A DNA stretch of 46,911 bases from Halalkalibacter alkalisediminis (GTDB taxonomy: Bacteria; Bacillota; Bacilli; Bacillales; Bacillaceae_D), in NCBI RefSeq assembly GCF_028610705.1, contig NZ_JAQQWT010000024.1, positions 1 through 46,911 on the forward strand. Reading direction: 5' to 3'. Positions 16,851 through 24,715 of this stretch are shown in pieces. Position numbers and translations under genes: made by a program. Every line of letters starts with the position of its first letter. Within the stretch, counting starts at the first letter, position 1. The notes beneath the pieces are model-generated. The model did not search any database. It worked only from the letters and a program-made list of their open reading frames with translations, and was not told the origin of the DNA.

Positions 16851-17080
16851 CTAAACTATCGACTCTTCGTTCATGAAATTCGTTAATCCCTTTCTTACAC
16901 ATTGATGGATGTATTTACTTTCCTTATCCCCCGTGTATCATCTGATACACTTCGCTAACGCTACGTCATTGGAATCAGTCCTTTCATGGTGTTCATTTAT
17001 GGTGATGCACCCGCTGAGAAGAACCGCTTCATTTCCTTAACTCCTTTCTTTTGATTTGAATCAATTAGGCTTTTGCCTAT
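16851..17080 (-). other. Putative small transcript with two tiny ORFs (unrecognised)
   Basis: Read on the minus strand, a TAGGC-AAAA-GCCTA hairpin (near 17067-17080) is followed by AAAGGAG and an 11-codon ORF MKRFFSAGASP (17032 to 16997). It is followed at once by a second 11-codon ORF MNTMKGLIPMT (16996 to 16961). A GTGTATCA/TGATACAC hairpin (16935-16952) comes next, and the terminator at 16811-16850 closes the unit. I could not match it to any riboswitch, T-box or known small RNA. A regulatory RNA or leader-type peptide gene are the main possibilities. Confidence 0.4.
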
Positions 17081-17315
17081 CCTTATGATAGTAAATAATT
17101 TAATTTATGTAAATATTCAGATTAGTCTGTTTTTGTTTGGTTTTATTGTTTATTCTCTGTTTTTCTCAAGTAATCTACGTATATCTAACTATTTTACTTT
17201 ATACAATTGCTACATATTTTTTAGGAAAATAGAGGAAACCTCTATCTTGTTTGAAGAAATATATTTTTAATTAAGGCGAAAGCCCATTCTCGAGCAAAGC
17301 AAGACATTCGCCCAA

Positions 17316-17342
17316 ACGATTTATTTCTATTTTCATACGGTA
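17316..17342 (+). promoter_or_regulatory. Sigma-K promoter of yjcZ
   Basis: CATACGGTA (17334-17342) fits the sigma-K -10 consensus CATAnnnTA exactly, and AC (17316-17317) lies 16 bp upstream as in the -35 consensus. It is 34 bp before the yjcZ start and suits a late mother-cell gene. Confidence 0.65.
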
Positions 17343-17375
17343 TGGATGTAGTCAGTTAAAAAGGAGGAGTTCTTC

Positions 17376-17462
17376 ATGAGTCATGGTATCGGGAATAGCT
17401 TTGCGTTAATTGTTGTCCTTTTCATTTTATTGGTGATTGTAGGCTCTGCTTACGTACTATAA
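17376..17462 (+). CDS. yjcZ: YjcZ-family sporulation peptide
   Basis: A 28-residue peptide, MSHGIGNSFALIVVLFILL then VIVGSAYVL, with a short polar head and one hydrophobic helix, which is the hallmark of the YjcZ family. AAAAGGAGG stands ten bases before the ATG. Family members are made late in sporulation and are often annotated as YjcZ-type sporulation proteins; their function is not known. A consensus sigma-K promoter upstream and a strong terminator downstream show a single-gene unit. Confidence 0.88.
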   Translation: MSHGIGNSFALIVVLFILLVIVGSAYVL

Positions 17463-17483
17463 TTTTGAATAGCTTCTTATCAG

Positions 17484-17517
17484 AAAAAGGCTTGAGGTTC
17501 GCTCCTCAAGCCTTTTT
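17484..17517. terminator. Bidirectional terminator between yjcZ and the MocR gene
   Basis: A perfect 14-bp stem AAAAAGGCTTGAGG (17484-17497) with its complement (17504-17517) gives T runs on both strands, so it serves both convergent genes. Confidence 0.92.
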
Positions 17518-17542
17518 AATAGTTTCATCTAAATCTTTTCGT

Positions 17543-18958
17543 TCATACTAACGTTTTTATTATTTTCCCCAAGCGTTTAATCCCCTCTTGTATGTCTTCA
17601 ATAGTAGCAAATGCATAAGACAGACGTATATACTGATTGGATGACTGTGCGTAAATATTACCCGGATTTATTAGAATCCCCTCTGATAGTGCCTTTTCAA
17701 ATAGATGCTTGTTTTTTAATGGAGGATATATTTTTACCCATATAAAAAAACCGCCCATAGGTACATCCCAAGTTGCTAATCCTGTAAGGTTTTTCGTTAG
17801 CGCCTTCAGCGCAACCTCTCTGCGAATTTTGAGCTGTTCCCTGACTAGTATAAGATGCTGCTCATATAACCCACTAGCTAACCATTCCAATGCCACCTTT
17901 TGAGATAATGAACTTGAACCGTAATCTGTTTGCATTTTTAAATCAGCTAACCTTTCAATAACCGATTCTGGACCTACCATCCACCCGATTCGCAAGCCTG
18001 GACTTAACGTTTTTGATAGACTACCAAGATATAAAACATTCCCATATTTATCACTCTTTTTTAAGGGGGCAGGTGGGGGCGTGTCCATCCATAAATCACC
18101 GTACACATCGTCTTCAATAATCGGTATTTGTTCTTTCTCACAAATCTTCATTAACTCTTGGCGTCTTTGTTCACTCATTAAAATACCAGTTGGATTATGA
18201 AACGTTGGAATCGTGTATAATACGGCACTTTCTTTTATAGTCTTTAATTCTGTGATCTCTTTTGGGATTAATCCTTCCTGATCGATCGATAACCCTTGAA
18301 ACTTCATTTCCGCCGATTGAAACACAGACAAGGAATATAGATACGAAGGCTTCTCAAGAAATATAGTGGACCCTTTGCGTAAAAGACCAATAGAAATGAG
18401 TTGTAATGCCTGTAGTGCGCCAGATACAACTAACACAGATGACGGTGAAGTATAAATACCTTTCTTTTCTAAATAACTACAAATCGCTTTTCTTAATTCA
18501 ATACTCCCTTTTGGCTCTTCATAACTAAGTGATGAAATCTGATCCGTCACTTTCCCCATTATTCGCTTCATGTCCTTTAATGGAAAAAGTTCAGGCGACA
18601 ACTCACTTTTACCTAGTTGAATGTAGTGTTTCTTTGCCTCGGCTTCATTAATATCCTTTACCATTTTCATACTCGCTTTGTGCAGTCCAAGTGTGACATT
18701 TTCAGCCCAATTAATTGGCTTCGTTACACTCATAAGCGTCCATGTATTGTTCGCAATAAGTGTCCCTTTCCCTATTTTAGTCTCTAGCAGTCCATCTGCG
18801 ATTAATTCCTCTAATGCAGTGACGACGGTGCTTCGATTTACCTTAAACAGATTTGCTAATTCTCTCTGACTAGGAATCTTCGTTCCGATCGACCATTCTC
18901 CTCTTGTAATTTTCTCTGTTATGTATTTGATAATTTGATTATATTTTGTTTTACGCAT
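17543..18958 (-). CDS. MocR-family regulator (GntR helix-turn-helix fused to PLP aminotransferase fold)
   Basis: 471 residues from the ATG at 18958, ten bases after AGGAGA; an earlier frame start at 19024 is less likely because it would run into the promoter region. Residues about 1-75 form the GntR winged helix (GTKIPSQRELANLFKVNRST). The rest is a class I aminotransferase-like domain with SGALQALQLIS, HNPTG, EDDVYGDL and the PLP-lysine region YLGSLSKTLSPGLRIGW. Such regulators sense PLP or an amino compound. It is divergent from an EamA transporter, the same pairing as ycxD-ycxC in B. subtilis, so it most likely controls that exporter. Confidence 0.9.
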   Translation of the reverse strand: MRKTKYNQIIKYITEKITRGEWSIGTKIPSQRELANLFKVNRSTVVTALEELIADGLLETKIGKGTLIANNTWTLMSVTKPINWAENVTLGLHKASMKMVKDINEAEAKKHYIQLGKSELSPELFPLKDMKRIMGKVTDQISSLSYEEPKGSIELRKAICSYLEKKGIYTSPSSVLVVSGALQALQLISIGLLRKGSTIFLEKPSYLYSLSVFQSAEMKFQGLSIDQEGLIPKEITELKTIKESAVLYTIPTFHNPTGILMSEQRRQELMKICEKEQIPIIEDDVYGDLWMDTPPPAPLKKSDKYGNVLYLGSLSKTLSPGLRIGWMVGPESVIERLADLKMQTDYGSSSLSQKVALEWLASGLYEQHLILVREQLKIRREVALKALTKNLTGLATWDVPMGGFFIWVKIYPPLKNKHLFEKALSEGILINPGNIYAQSSNQYIRLSYAFATIEDIQEGIKRLGKIIKTLV

Positions 18959-18977
18959 TCGGACTAGTCTCCTGATA

Positions 18978-19074
18978 AAGTGGTTGGTTTTTATTTCCCT
19001 AACTGGTTGAGGACATTGTATCAATTCAGGAATATAATTGAAACCACTTAAACTATAAGAAGGAAACTGGTTGG
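18978..19074. promoter_or_regulatory. Four repeated operator-like motifs between MocR and EamA genes
   Basis: The motif AA[GC]TGGTT[GT] occurs at 18978-18987, 19001-19010, 19041-19050 (inverted) and 19065-19074. Neighbouring copies on the same side start 23-24 bp apart. MocR proteins typically bind such direct repeats, so these are probably its operators. A TATAAT lies at 19033-19038. Confidence 0.6.
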
Positions 19075-19111
19075 TCTTTTATCGATCAGGGCTTTAAAAG
19101 GAGTGATCACA

Positions 19112-20011
19112 TTGAATACAAAAGCTTTTATATTGGCATTTATGACCATCCTTATCTGGGGTTCGACTTTTGCTGCTATTCGGGCAAGTCTACAAGGCGG
19201 TTACGAAGCGGGTCATTTAGTACTAGTTCGTTACCTCATTGCATCCGGGTTATTCCTCCTTTATGCCTTTTGGCCAAAGGTTAAGTTCCGATTGCCTCAA
19301 AAAGGAGACTTGCTTCGGATCATCATCCTTGGCTGGGTTGGGATAAGTGTCTATCATATCGGAGTAACTTTCGGTGTACAGACGATTACAGCAGGCACAG
19401 CAGGAATGCTTATAGGCGCAGCCCCCATCTTCACTGCCATCATTGCCATTGTAGTATTAAAGGAGCGATTAACCTTACTTGGCTGGATCGGTCTTGGCGT
19501 TGGATTTTTAGGAATTATTTTTATTACTATGGGGTCAGCAGGCCCAACCTTTACTCTTTCTTCAGGAGCTCTTTTAGTGTTAATGTCCGCCATCGCCACA
19601 TCAGCCTTTTTTGTTTTCCAAAAACAACTTTTAACTCGATATAGTCCAATTGAATTGACTGCTTATTTTACGTGGGCGGGCACACTTCCGTTTTTCTTTT
19701 TTTCACCAGGGTTATTAACCTCCATTCAACATGCGACATTTGAGGCCCACTTATCTGCCCTTTATGTAGGCATTTTTCCGGCTGCGATCGCGTATGTCAC
19801 TTGGGCAATTGCTCTCTCTTTAGGAAAAGCAAGTTCGGTTACGAGTATGATGTATCTTGAACCAGCTATTGCCATTTTTGTGGCTTGGCTTTGGCTAGAC
19901 GAATGGCCGACGACCCTTTCATTCATTGGAGGGATTATTGCCCTTTCGGGAGTGATGATTGTGAATGTGCTAGGTAGAAAGCGCCGAGTCATCGTGAAAA
20001 AAGCCACGTGA
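19112..20011 (+). CDS. EamA-family (DMT superfamily) metabolite exporter
   Basis: 299 residues with ten hydrophobic helices in two EamA repeats. Repeat one includes ILIWGSTFAAIRASL; repeat two includes SAIATSAFFVFQKQLL and the YLEPAIAIFVAWLWLDE signature. The start is taken at the TTG at 19112 because AAAAGGAG lies eight bases upstream, while the GTG at 19103 overlaps that site. Members of the family export amino acids or other small metabolites. Control by the divergent MocR regulator suggests a substrate linked to amino acids or PLP; this is inference. Confidence 0.9.
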   Translation: MNTKAFILAFMTILIWGSTFAAIRASLQGGYEAGHLVLVRYLIASGLFLLYAFWPKVKFRLPQKGDLLRIIILGWVGISVYHIGVTFGVQTITAGTAGMLIGAAPIFTAIIAIVVLKERLTLLGWIGLGVGFLGIIFITMGSAGPTFTLSSGALLVLMSAIATSAFFVFQKQLLTRYSPIELTAYFTWAGTLPFFFFSPGLLTSIQHATFEAHLSALYVGIFPAAIAYVTWAIALSLGKASSVTSMMYLEPAIAIFVAWLWLDEWPTTLSFIGGIIALSGVMIVNVLGRKRRVIVKKAT

Positions 20012-20017
20012 TAGAGG

Positions 20018-20055
20018 TACTGAAAAAGGTTGCTTTCCTTTTTCAGTAGCCTATT
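20018..20055 (+). terminator. Terminator of the EamA gene
   Basis: A perfect 12-bp stem TACTGAAAAAGG (20018-20029) pairs with CCTTTTTCAGTA (20037-20048) and is followed by GCCTATTTT. Confidence 0.75.
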
Positions 20056-20296
20056 TTAGTTTTCATTTTTCTACCGGACACAAGTCCCAATATTTCTTTT
20101 AAGTTTTTCGATACTTGTAATAGCTACTTGTATCTCCTAAACCTCTAACATTCACTTCAACCTTACTCTAAAAGATCCCTATCTTTGTTACTTAAATTTA
20201 CAAATTGTTTAAATTTATTGATTTTTCTCTAAATGAGTTATATCCTACTATATATGTAAGGGTTTTCAAAATAGTTTATTTTAAAGGAGGACGAAC

Positions 20297-21562
20297 ATGA
20301 ATACACCTAAAAACAGATGGTTCATCGCTTTATCCGCTATTGCGATTCACCTCTCAATCGGGGCGGCCTACGCATATAGCGTCTATACCTATCCAATTAG
20401 CCAAGCTATGGGTTGGTCCGCAACAGAAGTAACCATTGCCTTCACCATTATGATGGCACTTGCAGGATCATCTGCTGCCTTATTTGGTAAGTTCGTCGAG
20501 CGTAACGGACCGAGAAAATCAGCCATGCTGGCAGCCGTATTATTTGGAATCGGTCAGGCTGGATCTGGTGTTGCCATTGCCATTGGCTCATTACCACTTT
20601 TCTTACTTACATATGGAGTAGCAAGCGGGCTTGGTCTAGGTATTGGTTATATATCACCCGTTTCAACCCTTGTTAAATGGTTCCCTGACAGAAGAGGCTT
20701 AGCAACTGGAATGGCTGTACTCGGATTTGGTACAGGAGCTTTAATAACGGCTCCGATTGCCGCTTATTTGATGGGTACAATCGGCATTTCAAATACGTTC
20801 TATCTTTTAGGAAGCTGTTATTTTATTCTCATGATTCTTGGAGCCTCTTATATTGCTCCTCCTGTAGAGGGTTGGATGCCAGCTGCAATGAAGAAAGATA
20901 TTGCCTCCGGAAAGAAAATCGTAAAAAAGGACTTACAGCAATTAACTTCTAAAGAAGCGGTGAAAACGAAGCGTTTTTGGATGCTTTGGACGATGATGCT
21001 CATCAATACAACAGCTGGGATCATGATGATTTCCGTCGCTTCTCCAATGGCTCAAGAAGTCGTCGGTTTATCAGCTGCTGCCGCTGCTACATTGGTCGGA
21101 ATTATGGGGATCTTTAATGGTGGAGGAAGACTTGGTTGGGCAGCGGTTTCCGATTATATTGGGCGCCCTACCGTGTTCGTCATTTTCTTCTCGATTCAAA
21201 TTGTAGCGTTTTTAACACTTCCTTTTATAACAAGCGTTATTTTGTTTCAAATTCTTATCCTGCTCGTCGTGAGTTGCTATGGAGGCGGATTTTCAAACCT
21301 TCCCGCTTTCGTCGGAGACTTATTCGGAACAAAACAGCTTGGAGCCATTCACGGCTACCTCCTAACGACATGGTCTTTAGGTGGCGTATTCGGTCCAATG
21401 ATCGTTTCTCAAATTAGAGAGAGAACCGATAGCTACATCCCTGTTTTCTACGTATTCTTTGCTTTAATTCTTATTGCATTCATTGTGTCAATAATGATGA
21501 AGCTAGATATTAAAAAGAGTGAGAAAGCTCTGCGAGAAAAACAAGAACATGCTGTTTCTTAA
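20297..21562 (+). CDS. MFS transporter, OFA (oxalate:formate antiporter-like) family
   Basis: 421 residues with 12 membrane helices. The N-terminus WFIALSAIAIHLSIGAAYAY, the GKFVERNGPRKSAM loop, and YISPVSTLVKWFPDRRGLAT are typical for the OFA subfamily. Conserved motif repeats appear again in the second half (GRLGWAAVSDYIGR). Relatives exchange oxalate/formate or transport lactate or other small monocarboxylates. The substrate here is unknown. AAAGGAGGACGAAC gives a strong ribosome binding site. It is a single gene closed by a terminator. Confidence 0.9.
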   Translation: MNTPKNRWFIALSAIAIHLSIGAAYAYSVYTYPISQAMGWSATEVTIAFTIMMALAGSSAALFGKFVERNGPRKSAMLAAVLFGIGQAGSGVAIAIGSLPLFLLTYGVASGLGLGIGYISPVSTLVKWFPDRRGLATGMAVLGFGTGALITAPIAAYLMGTIGISNTFYLLGSCYFILMILGASYIAPPVEGWMPAAMKKDIASGKKIVKKDLQQLTSKEAVKTKRFWMLWTMMLINTTAGIMMISVASPMAQEVVGLSAAAAATLVGIMGIFNGGGRLGWAAVSDYIGRPTVFVIFFSIQIVAFLTLPFITSVILFQILILLVVSCYGGGFSNLPAFVGDLFGTKQLGAIHGYLLTTWSLGGVFGPMIVSQIRERTDSYIPVFYVFFALILIAFIVSIMMKLDIKKSEKALREKQEHAVS

Positions 21563-21605
21563 TAGGGAGTGAAGACTAACTAGTCGGTCTGAAATGATAT
21601 AATCG

Positions 21606-21637
21606 AAAAGGCAAGGAACTCCTTGCCTTTTTCTTTC
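21606..21637. terminator. Terminator between the MFS gene and the zinc-ribbon gene
   Basis: AAAAGGCAAGG (21606-21616) pairs with CCTTGCCTTTT (21621-21631) and runs into further T residues. A shorter T run on the minus strand may also serve the convergent small gene. Confidence 0.88.
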
Positions 21638-21778
21638 TTATCCTTTAATCCCTTCTAGCCAATCACTATAACAATCAGGGCAAAGCGGTTTATCTACATG
21701 TTCATTTTGGTGAATAAACAACCCATGATGATATTTATCTTCAAACGTTTCTTCACAATAAAAACACTGCTCATCCAT
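21638..21778 (-). CDS. Small zinc-ribbon-like protein
   Basis: A 46-residue ORF starting MDEQCFYCEETFEDKY has two CxxC knuckles, CFYC at residues 5-8 and CPDC at 33-36, separated by a His-rich stretch (HHGLFIHQNEHVDK). This is the layout of a single treble-clef or zinc-ribbon module. AGGGGG precedes the ATG. It ends beside the shared terminator. I know no specific function; similar mini-proteins are common in Bacillaceae genomes and are often left unannotated. Confidence 0.65.
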   Translation of the reverse strand: MDEQCFYCEETFEDKYHHGLFIHQNEHVDKPLCPDCYSDWLEGIKG

Positions 21779-23006
21779 TCTCGTTTCCCCCTAATTGATA
21801 AGCTTGTTTATATCTTGGCCAATCAGCTTAAAAATACAAGGTGCATTTCATGTTAGTTTTGAGAAATAGTACCATCAGTGATTTCACATGATAAGCTATA
21901 AATTTTTCTTTTTTTAACAAACTAACAACACATTATCTTTCCTGCAATTCGACTAATACATGTTCCACAATCATTTCATTTAAAAGGTTTGCCAACGTTT
22001 CCTTAACCATTTCTTTAATAGACTGTTCCATATACTACTTTCGAGCTCCTTGAATGCTACTAATGTATTGTTAATGAGTTCTGTGTATTGATCTTTTCGT
22101 AAACACGCCCTTTTTAATGTTGCGCATAAAGTTTCTCCCCGATTCATCATATTGGATAACCCCTTTAAAATTAGTAAAATCATTTGCTGAAAATCTCTCA
22201 ATAAAGTCCAAAATTCGAAACGCATGGTTCCAGCACTATGGTAATCGATTTTTTAAGCTAAGCTTTTAGAGGCTGAAAACATCTTCCTTTCAGATAAATT
22301 GGGAGCAGGGCTTTCTTTCACCACCTTTTGTTATGGCGTTGGTCTAACAATCACGTTCTTCTATAAGTAACCACTTCTCCAAAAGCATTTCCAAAGATCT
22401 ATATTTCAACATGGCGCCTTAGTCTAAAAATAAACCACTGTTTTTTAAGTTTGTTTCAGCAAGGTGACAAACGCCTTCACATGCCGAATGAGTCGCTTCT
22501 CGTTCTTACAAACTCGCATACCGATTCCACCACCAGCTGTACTAAAAAAAGGATAAACTTCATTTGGTTCGACTAGCGCTTCCTCTAGCTCAGAAATCAA
22601 ACTCTTTTCTGGTAGCAAAGGGACACTCACTTTAATTTGTAAGTAATTTAGCAGTATGTTTCATATCAAATATTTTCATTTTTTTTGCTTAGATGTCGGC
22701 CCTATAAACACTCTTCCGTTGTCACCACATGCACGTGGACGTGCAATCCTAATCTCCTCTGCCCCTGTTTCCAAACATTTTAAGTATTAAATCAGTCTCT
22801 GCCGGACCTTCTTTTATTAAGTAGCTTATCGGCATAATCAACATGAAGACTATCTTGATCGGCTTCTGATTAAAATCATCATTTTTTAATTGACCTACTT
22901 TTTAGGTCACTAGTTTTTTGAATAAAAATACCATATAGGGAAAAAATGACTTAAGAACCTCAAAGAATCTAATGGACGTACTAGAATGTTTTAAGGGGGT
23001 TAAAAT
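21779..23006. other. Decayed region between the zinc-ribbon gene and the ger operon
   Basis: 1.2 kb without an intact gene. It holds a biotin carboxylase relic (listed separately). It also holds a reading frame at 21933-22207 that looks like one helical protein broken by a frameshift: the frame ending YTELINNTLVAFKELESS gives way near 22031 to MEQSIKEMVKETLANLL and stops at 21933. A TGACCTA/TAGGTCA hairpin with a T run lies at 22891-22919. Confidence 0.6.
22208..22778 (-). pseudogene. Decayed biotin carboxylase (AccC-type) gene
   Basis: Fragments in family order appear in different frames of the minus strand. Near 22770-22690 reads NRG, then after a shift EEIRIARPRACGDNG and VFIGPTS, matching the NRGEIA...RACRE and FIGP parts. 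At 22630-22448 reads VPLLPEKSLISELEEAL, then YPFFSTAGGGIGMRV and CKNEKRLIR, matching the ATP-grasp glycine loop. Near 22360-22290 reads ERDC with, after frame shifts, the QRRNQKVVEES region. At 22260-22208 reads KIDYHSAGTM and FEF. Internal stops, frame shifts and lost segments show it is dead. It once carboxylated biotin in an acyl-CoA carboxylase of amino acid or fatty acid metabolism. Confidence 0.75.
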
Positions 23007-23132
23007 GTGAAACAAATTGTTCACTATCTTCCAGATTGGGAAGTTTATATGCAAGCTTTTTTCGTATTTTTTGTACCTTATGTTATTTGGAAATTATTCA
23101 ACCATATTCCTGTAGCTGAGGAAAAAAAATGA
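23007..23132 (+). CDS. Small single-helix membrane protein leading the ger operon
   Basis: A 41-residue ORF from the GTG at 23007, with AAGGGGGT nearby upstream, starts [14 protein letters not shown]. It has one hydrophobic helix ([17 protein letters not shown]) and ends in a charged tail EEKK. Its stop overlaps the ATG of the GerA-type gene (ATGA), so translation is coupled to it. No family was recognised. Small extra subunits are known for some germinant receptors (two-helix D subunits), but this one is shorter and has one helix. A role in receptor assembly or a translational leader are both possible. Confidence 0.6.
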   Translation: MKQIVHYLPDWEVYMQAFFVFFVPYVIWKLFNHIPVAEEKK

Positions 23133-24694
23133 AAATGAGATCGTTAAAGAAAAGAGTAAGACAGCAACCGGCCCCTCTGATTGATAACAAACAGGACCCT
23201 AAGTCCTTAACTGATTATTTTACAGGTGACCTTACTAAAGATATAGAAATAATTAGACTCGAAATCGGTCATAATTCGGATGTGAACTTTCGGGAGTTTC
23301 TCCTTGGTCAAACAGGCATTCGGGCAGCGATTGTTTTTGTGGACGGGCTGTCTGACAAAGAACTCATTGATAAACATATTATAAATTCACTCATGCAAGG
23401 CTTTCCCGAAGAAGATGAAGCAGCACCATATTTAGAGAAAGATTCCATATCAACAGACTTTATTAAAAATCATGTGTTATCTATTAGTCAAATAAAAGAA
23501 GTACGAAATATTAAAGATTTACTGTTAGAAATATTGGCAGGTTCAACTGCACTGTTGATTGATGGTTCACCGGAAGTAATAAATCTCGGTACCGCAAAAG
23601 AGAAGTCACGTAATATTGAAGAACCGATTTCAGAGCCATTAGTTAGAGGGCCAAGGGTTGGTTTCACTGAAGTTCTAAGTGAGAATACTGCCATGTTAAG
23701 AAGTAATGGTAAAAGTGAAAATTTATCATTCGAAAAGTTTCTCGTAGGAAAACGTACAAAAAAAGAACTAGTAGTTGCCTATTTTAAAGATATTGCTAAT
23801 CCAGAATTAGTGGAAGAGGTAAGGTCAAGAATAAAGAAAATCGACATTGATGATGTATTAGAATCAGGTTATATAGAGCAATTGATCGAAGATAATTATC
23901 TCAGCCCTTTTCCTCAAGTACAGAGTACAGAACGTCCTGACCGGGTGATCGGTGCATTGCTGGAAGGACGGGTGACTATTTTGTTGGATGGGACCCCTTT
24001 TGCCTTGATTGTTCCAGTTACATTTAGCATGTTGTTGCAATCACCCGAAGATTATTATGAACGTTGGATTCCCGGTTCACTCATCCGTCTATTACGTTTT
24101 GGGGCAGCATTTATTTCGCTAATAGGACCTGCATTATATATTTCCTTTATCTCCTTTCATCCGGGATTGATCCCAACCAAGCTAACGATATCTATTATCG
24201 GAACACGTGAAGGCGTCCCATTTCCTTCACTTATAGAAGCACTGTTTATGGAAATAGCCATCGAAATATTACGGGAAGCAGGGCTCCGTTTACCGAAGCC
24301 TATTGGCCCAGCCATAGGGATTGTAGGTGGATTAATCATTGGTGAAGCTGCCGTACAAGCAGGAATTATAAGTCCTATTATGGTTATCGTAGTTGCAGTA
24401 ACCGCCATTTCATCCTTTGCAATCCCTCAGTATAATGTAGGGATTACGCTACGTTTCTTACGCTTTATAGCCATGTTTAGTGCTGCTGTGTATGGATTGT
24501 ATGGATTGATTCTATTTTTCCTCTTCCTATGTAGTCATTTGGTGAAGTTGAAGAGTTTTAATGTACCTTATGTTAGTCCGGCAGTTCCTTATCAAATAAA
24601 GGATTGGAAAGACTTCATCATTCGTATGCCACTCAAGATGATGAAGCGCCGACCGAAGATGATGCATACGAAAGATTCAATTCGTAAAGGATAA
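23129..24694 (+). CDS. Spore germinant receptor A subunit (GerA/GerKA family)
   Basis: 521 residues. The N-terminal half is soluble, with [14 protein letters not shown] and the [13 protein letters not shown] region; family marks include [14 protein letters not shown] and [20 protein letters not shown]. The second half has about five membrane helices ([52 protein letters not shown]). It forms the inner spore membrane receptor with the B and C subunits encoded next and responds to small nutrients. The specific germinant cannot be read. The start at 23129 is coupled to the preceding mini-gene; an ATG two codons later is an alternative. Confidence 0.95.
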   Translation: MKMRSLKKRVRQQPAPLIDNKQDPKSLTDYFTGDLTKDIEIIRLEIGHNSDVNFREFLLGQTGIRAAIVFVDGLSDKELIDKHIINSLMQGFPEEDEAAPYLEKDSISTDFIKNHVLSISQIKEVRNIKDLLLEILAGSTALLIDGSPEVINLGTAKEKSRNIEEPISEPLVRGPRVGFTEVLSENTAMLRSNGKSENLSFEKFLVGKRTKKELVVAYFKDIANPELVEEVRSRIKKIDIDDVLESGYIEQLIEDNYLSPFPQVQSTERPDRVIGALLEGRVTILLDGTPFALIVPVTFSMLLQSPEDYYERWIPGSLIRLLRFGAAFISLIGPALYISFISFHPGLIPTKLTISIIGTREGVPFPSLIEALFMEIAIEILREAGLRLPKPIGPAIGIVGGLIIGEAAVQAGIISPIMVIVVAVTAISSFAIPQYNVGITLRFLRFIAMFSAAVYGLYGLILFFLFLCSHLVKLKSFNVPYVSPAVPYQIKDWKDFIIRMPLKMMKRRPKMMHTKDSIRKG

Positions 24695-24715
24695 CTCTCC
24701 TACTAAAGGAAGTGA

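Noticed and set aside
17073-17270. 65-codon plus-strand ORF, very rich in Phe, Ile and Tyr
   Set aside because: It starts at a TTG without a ribosome binding site and its composition follows from the AT-rich spacer.
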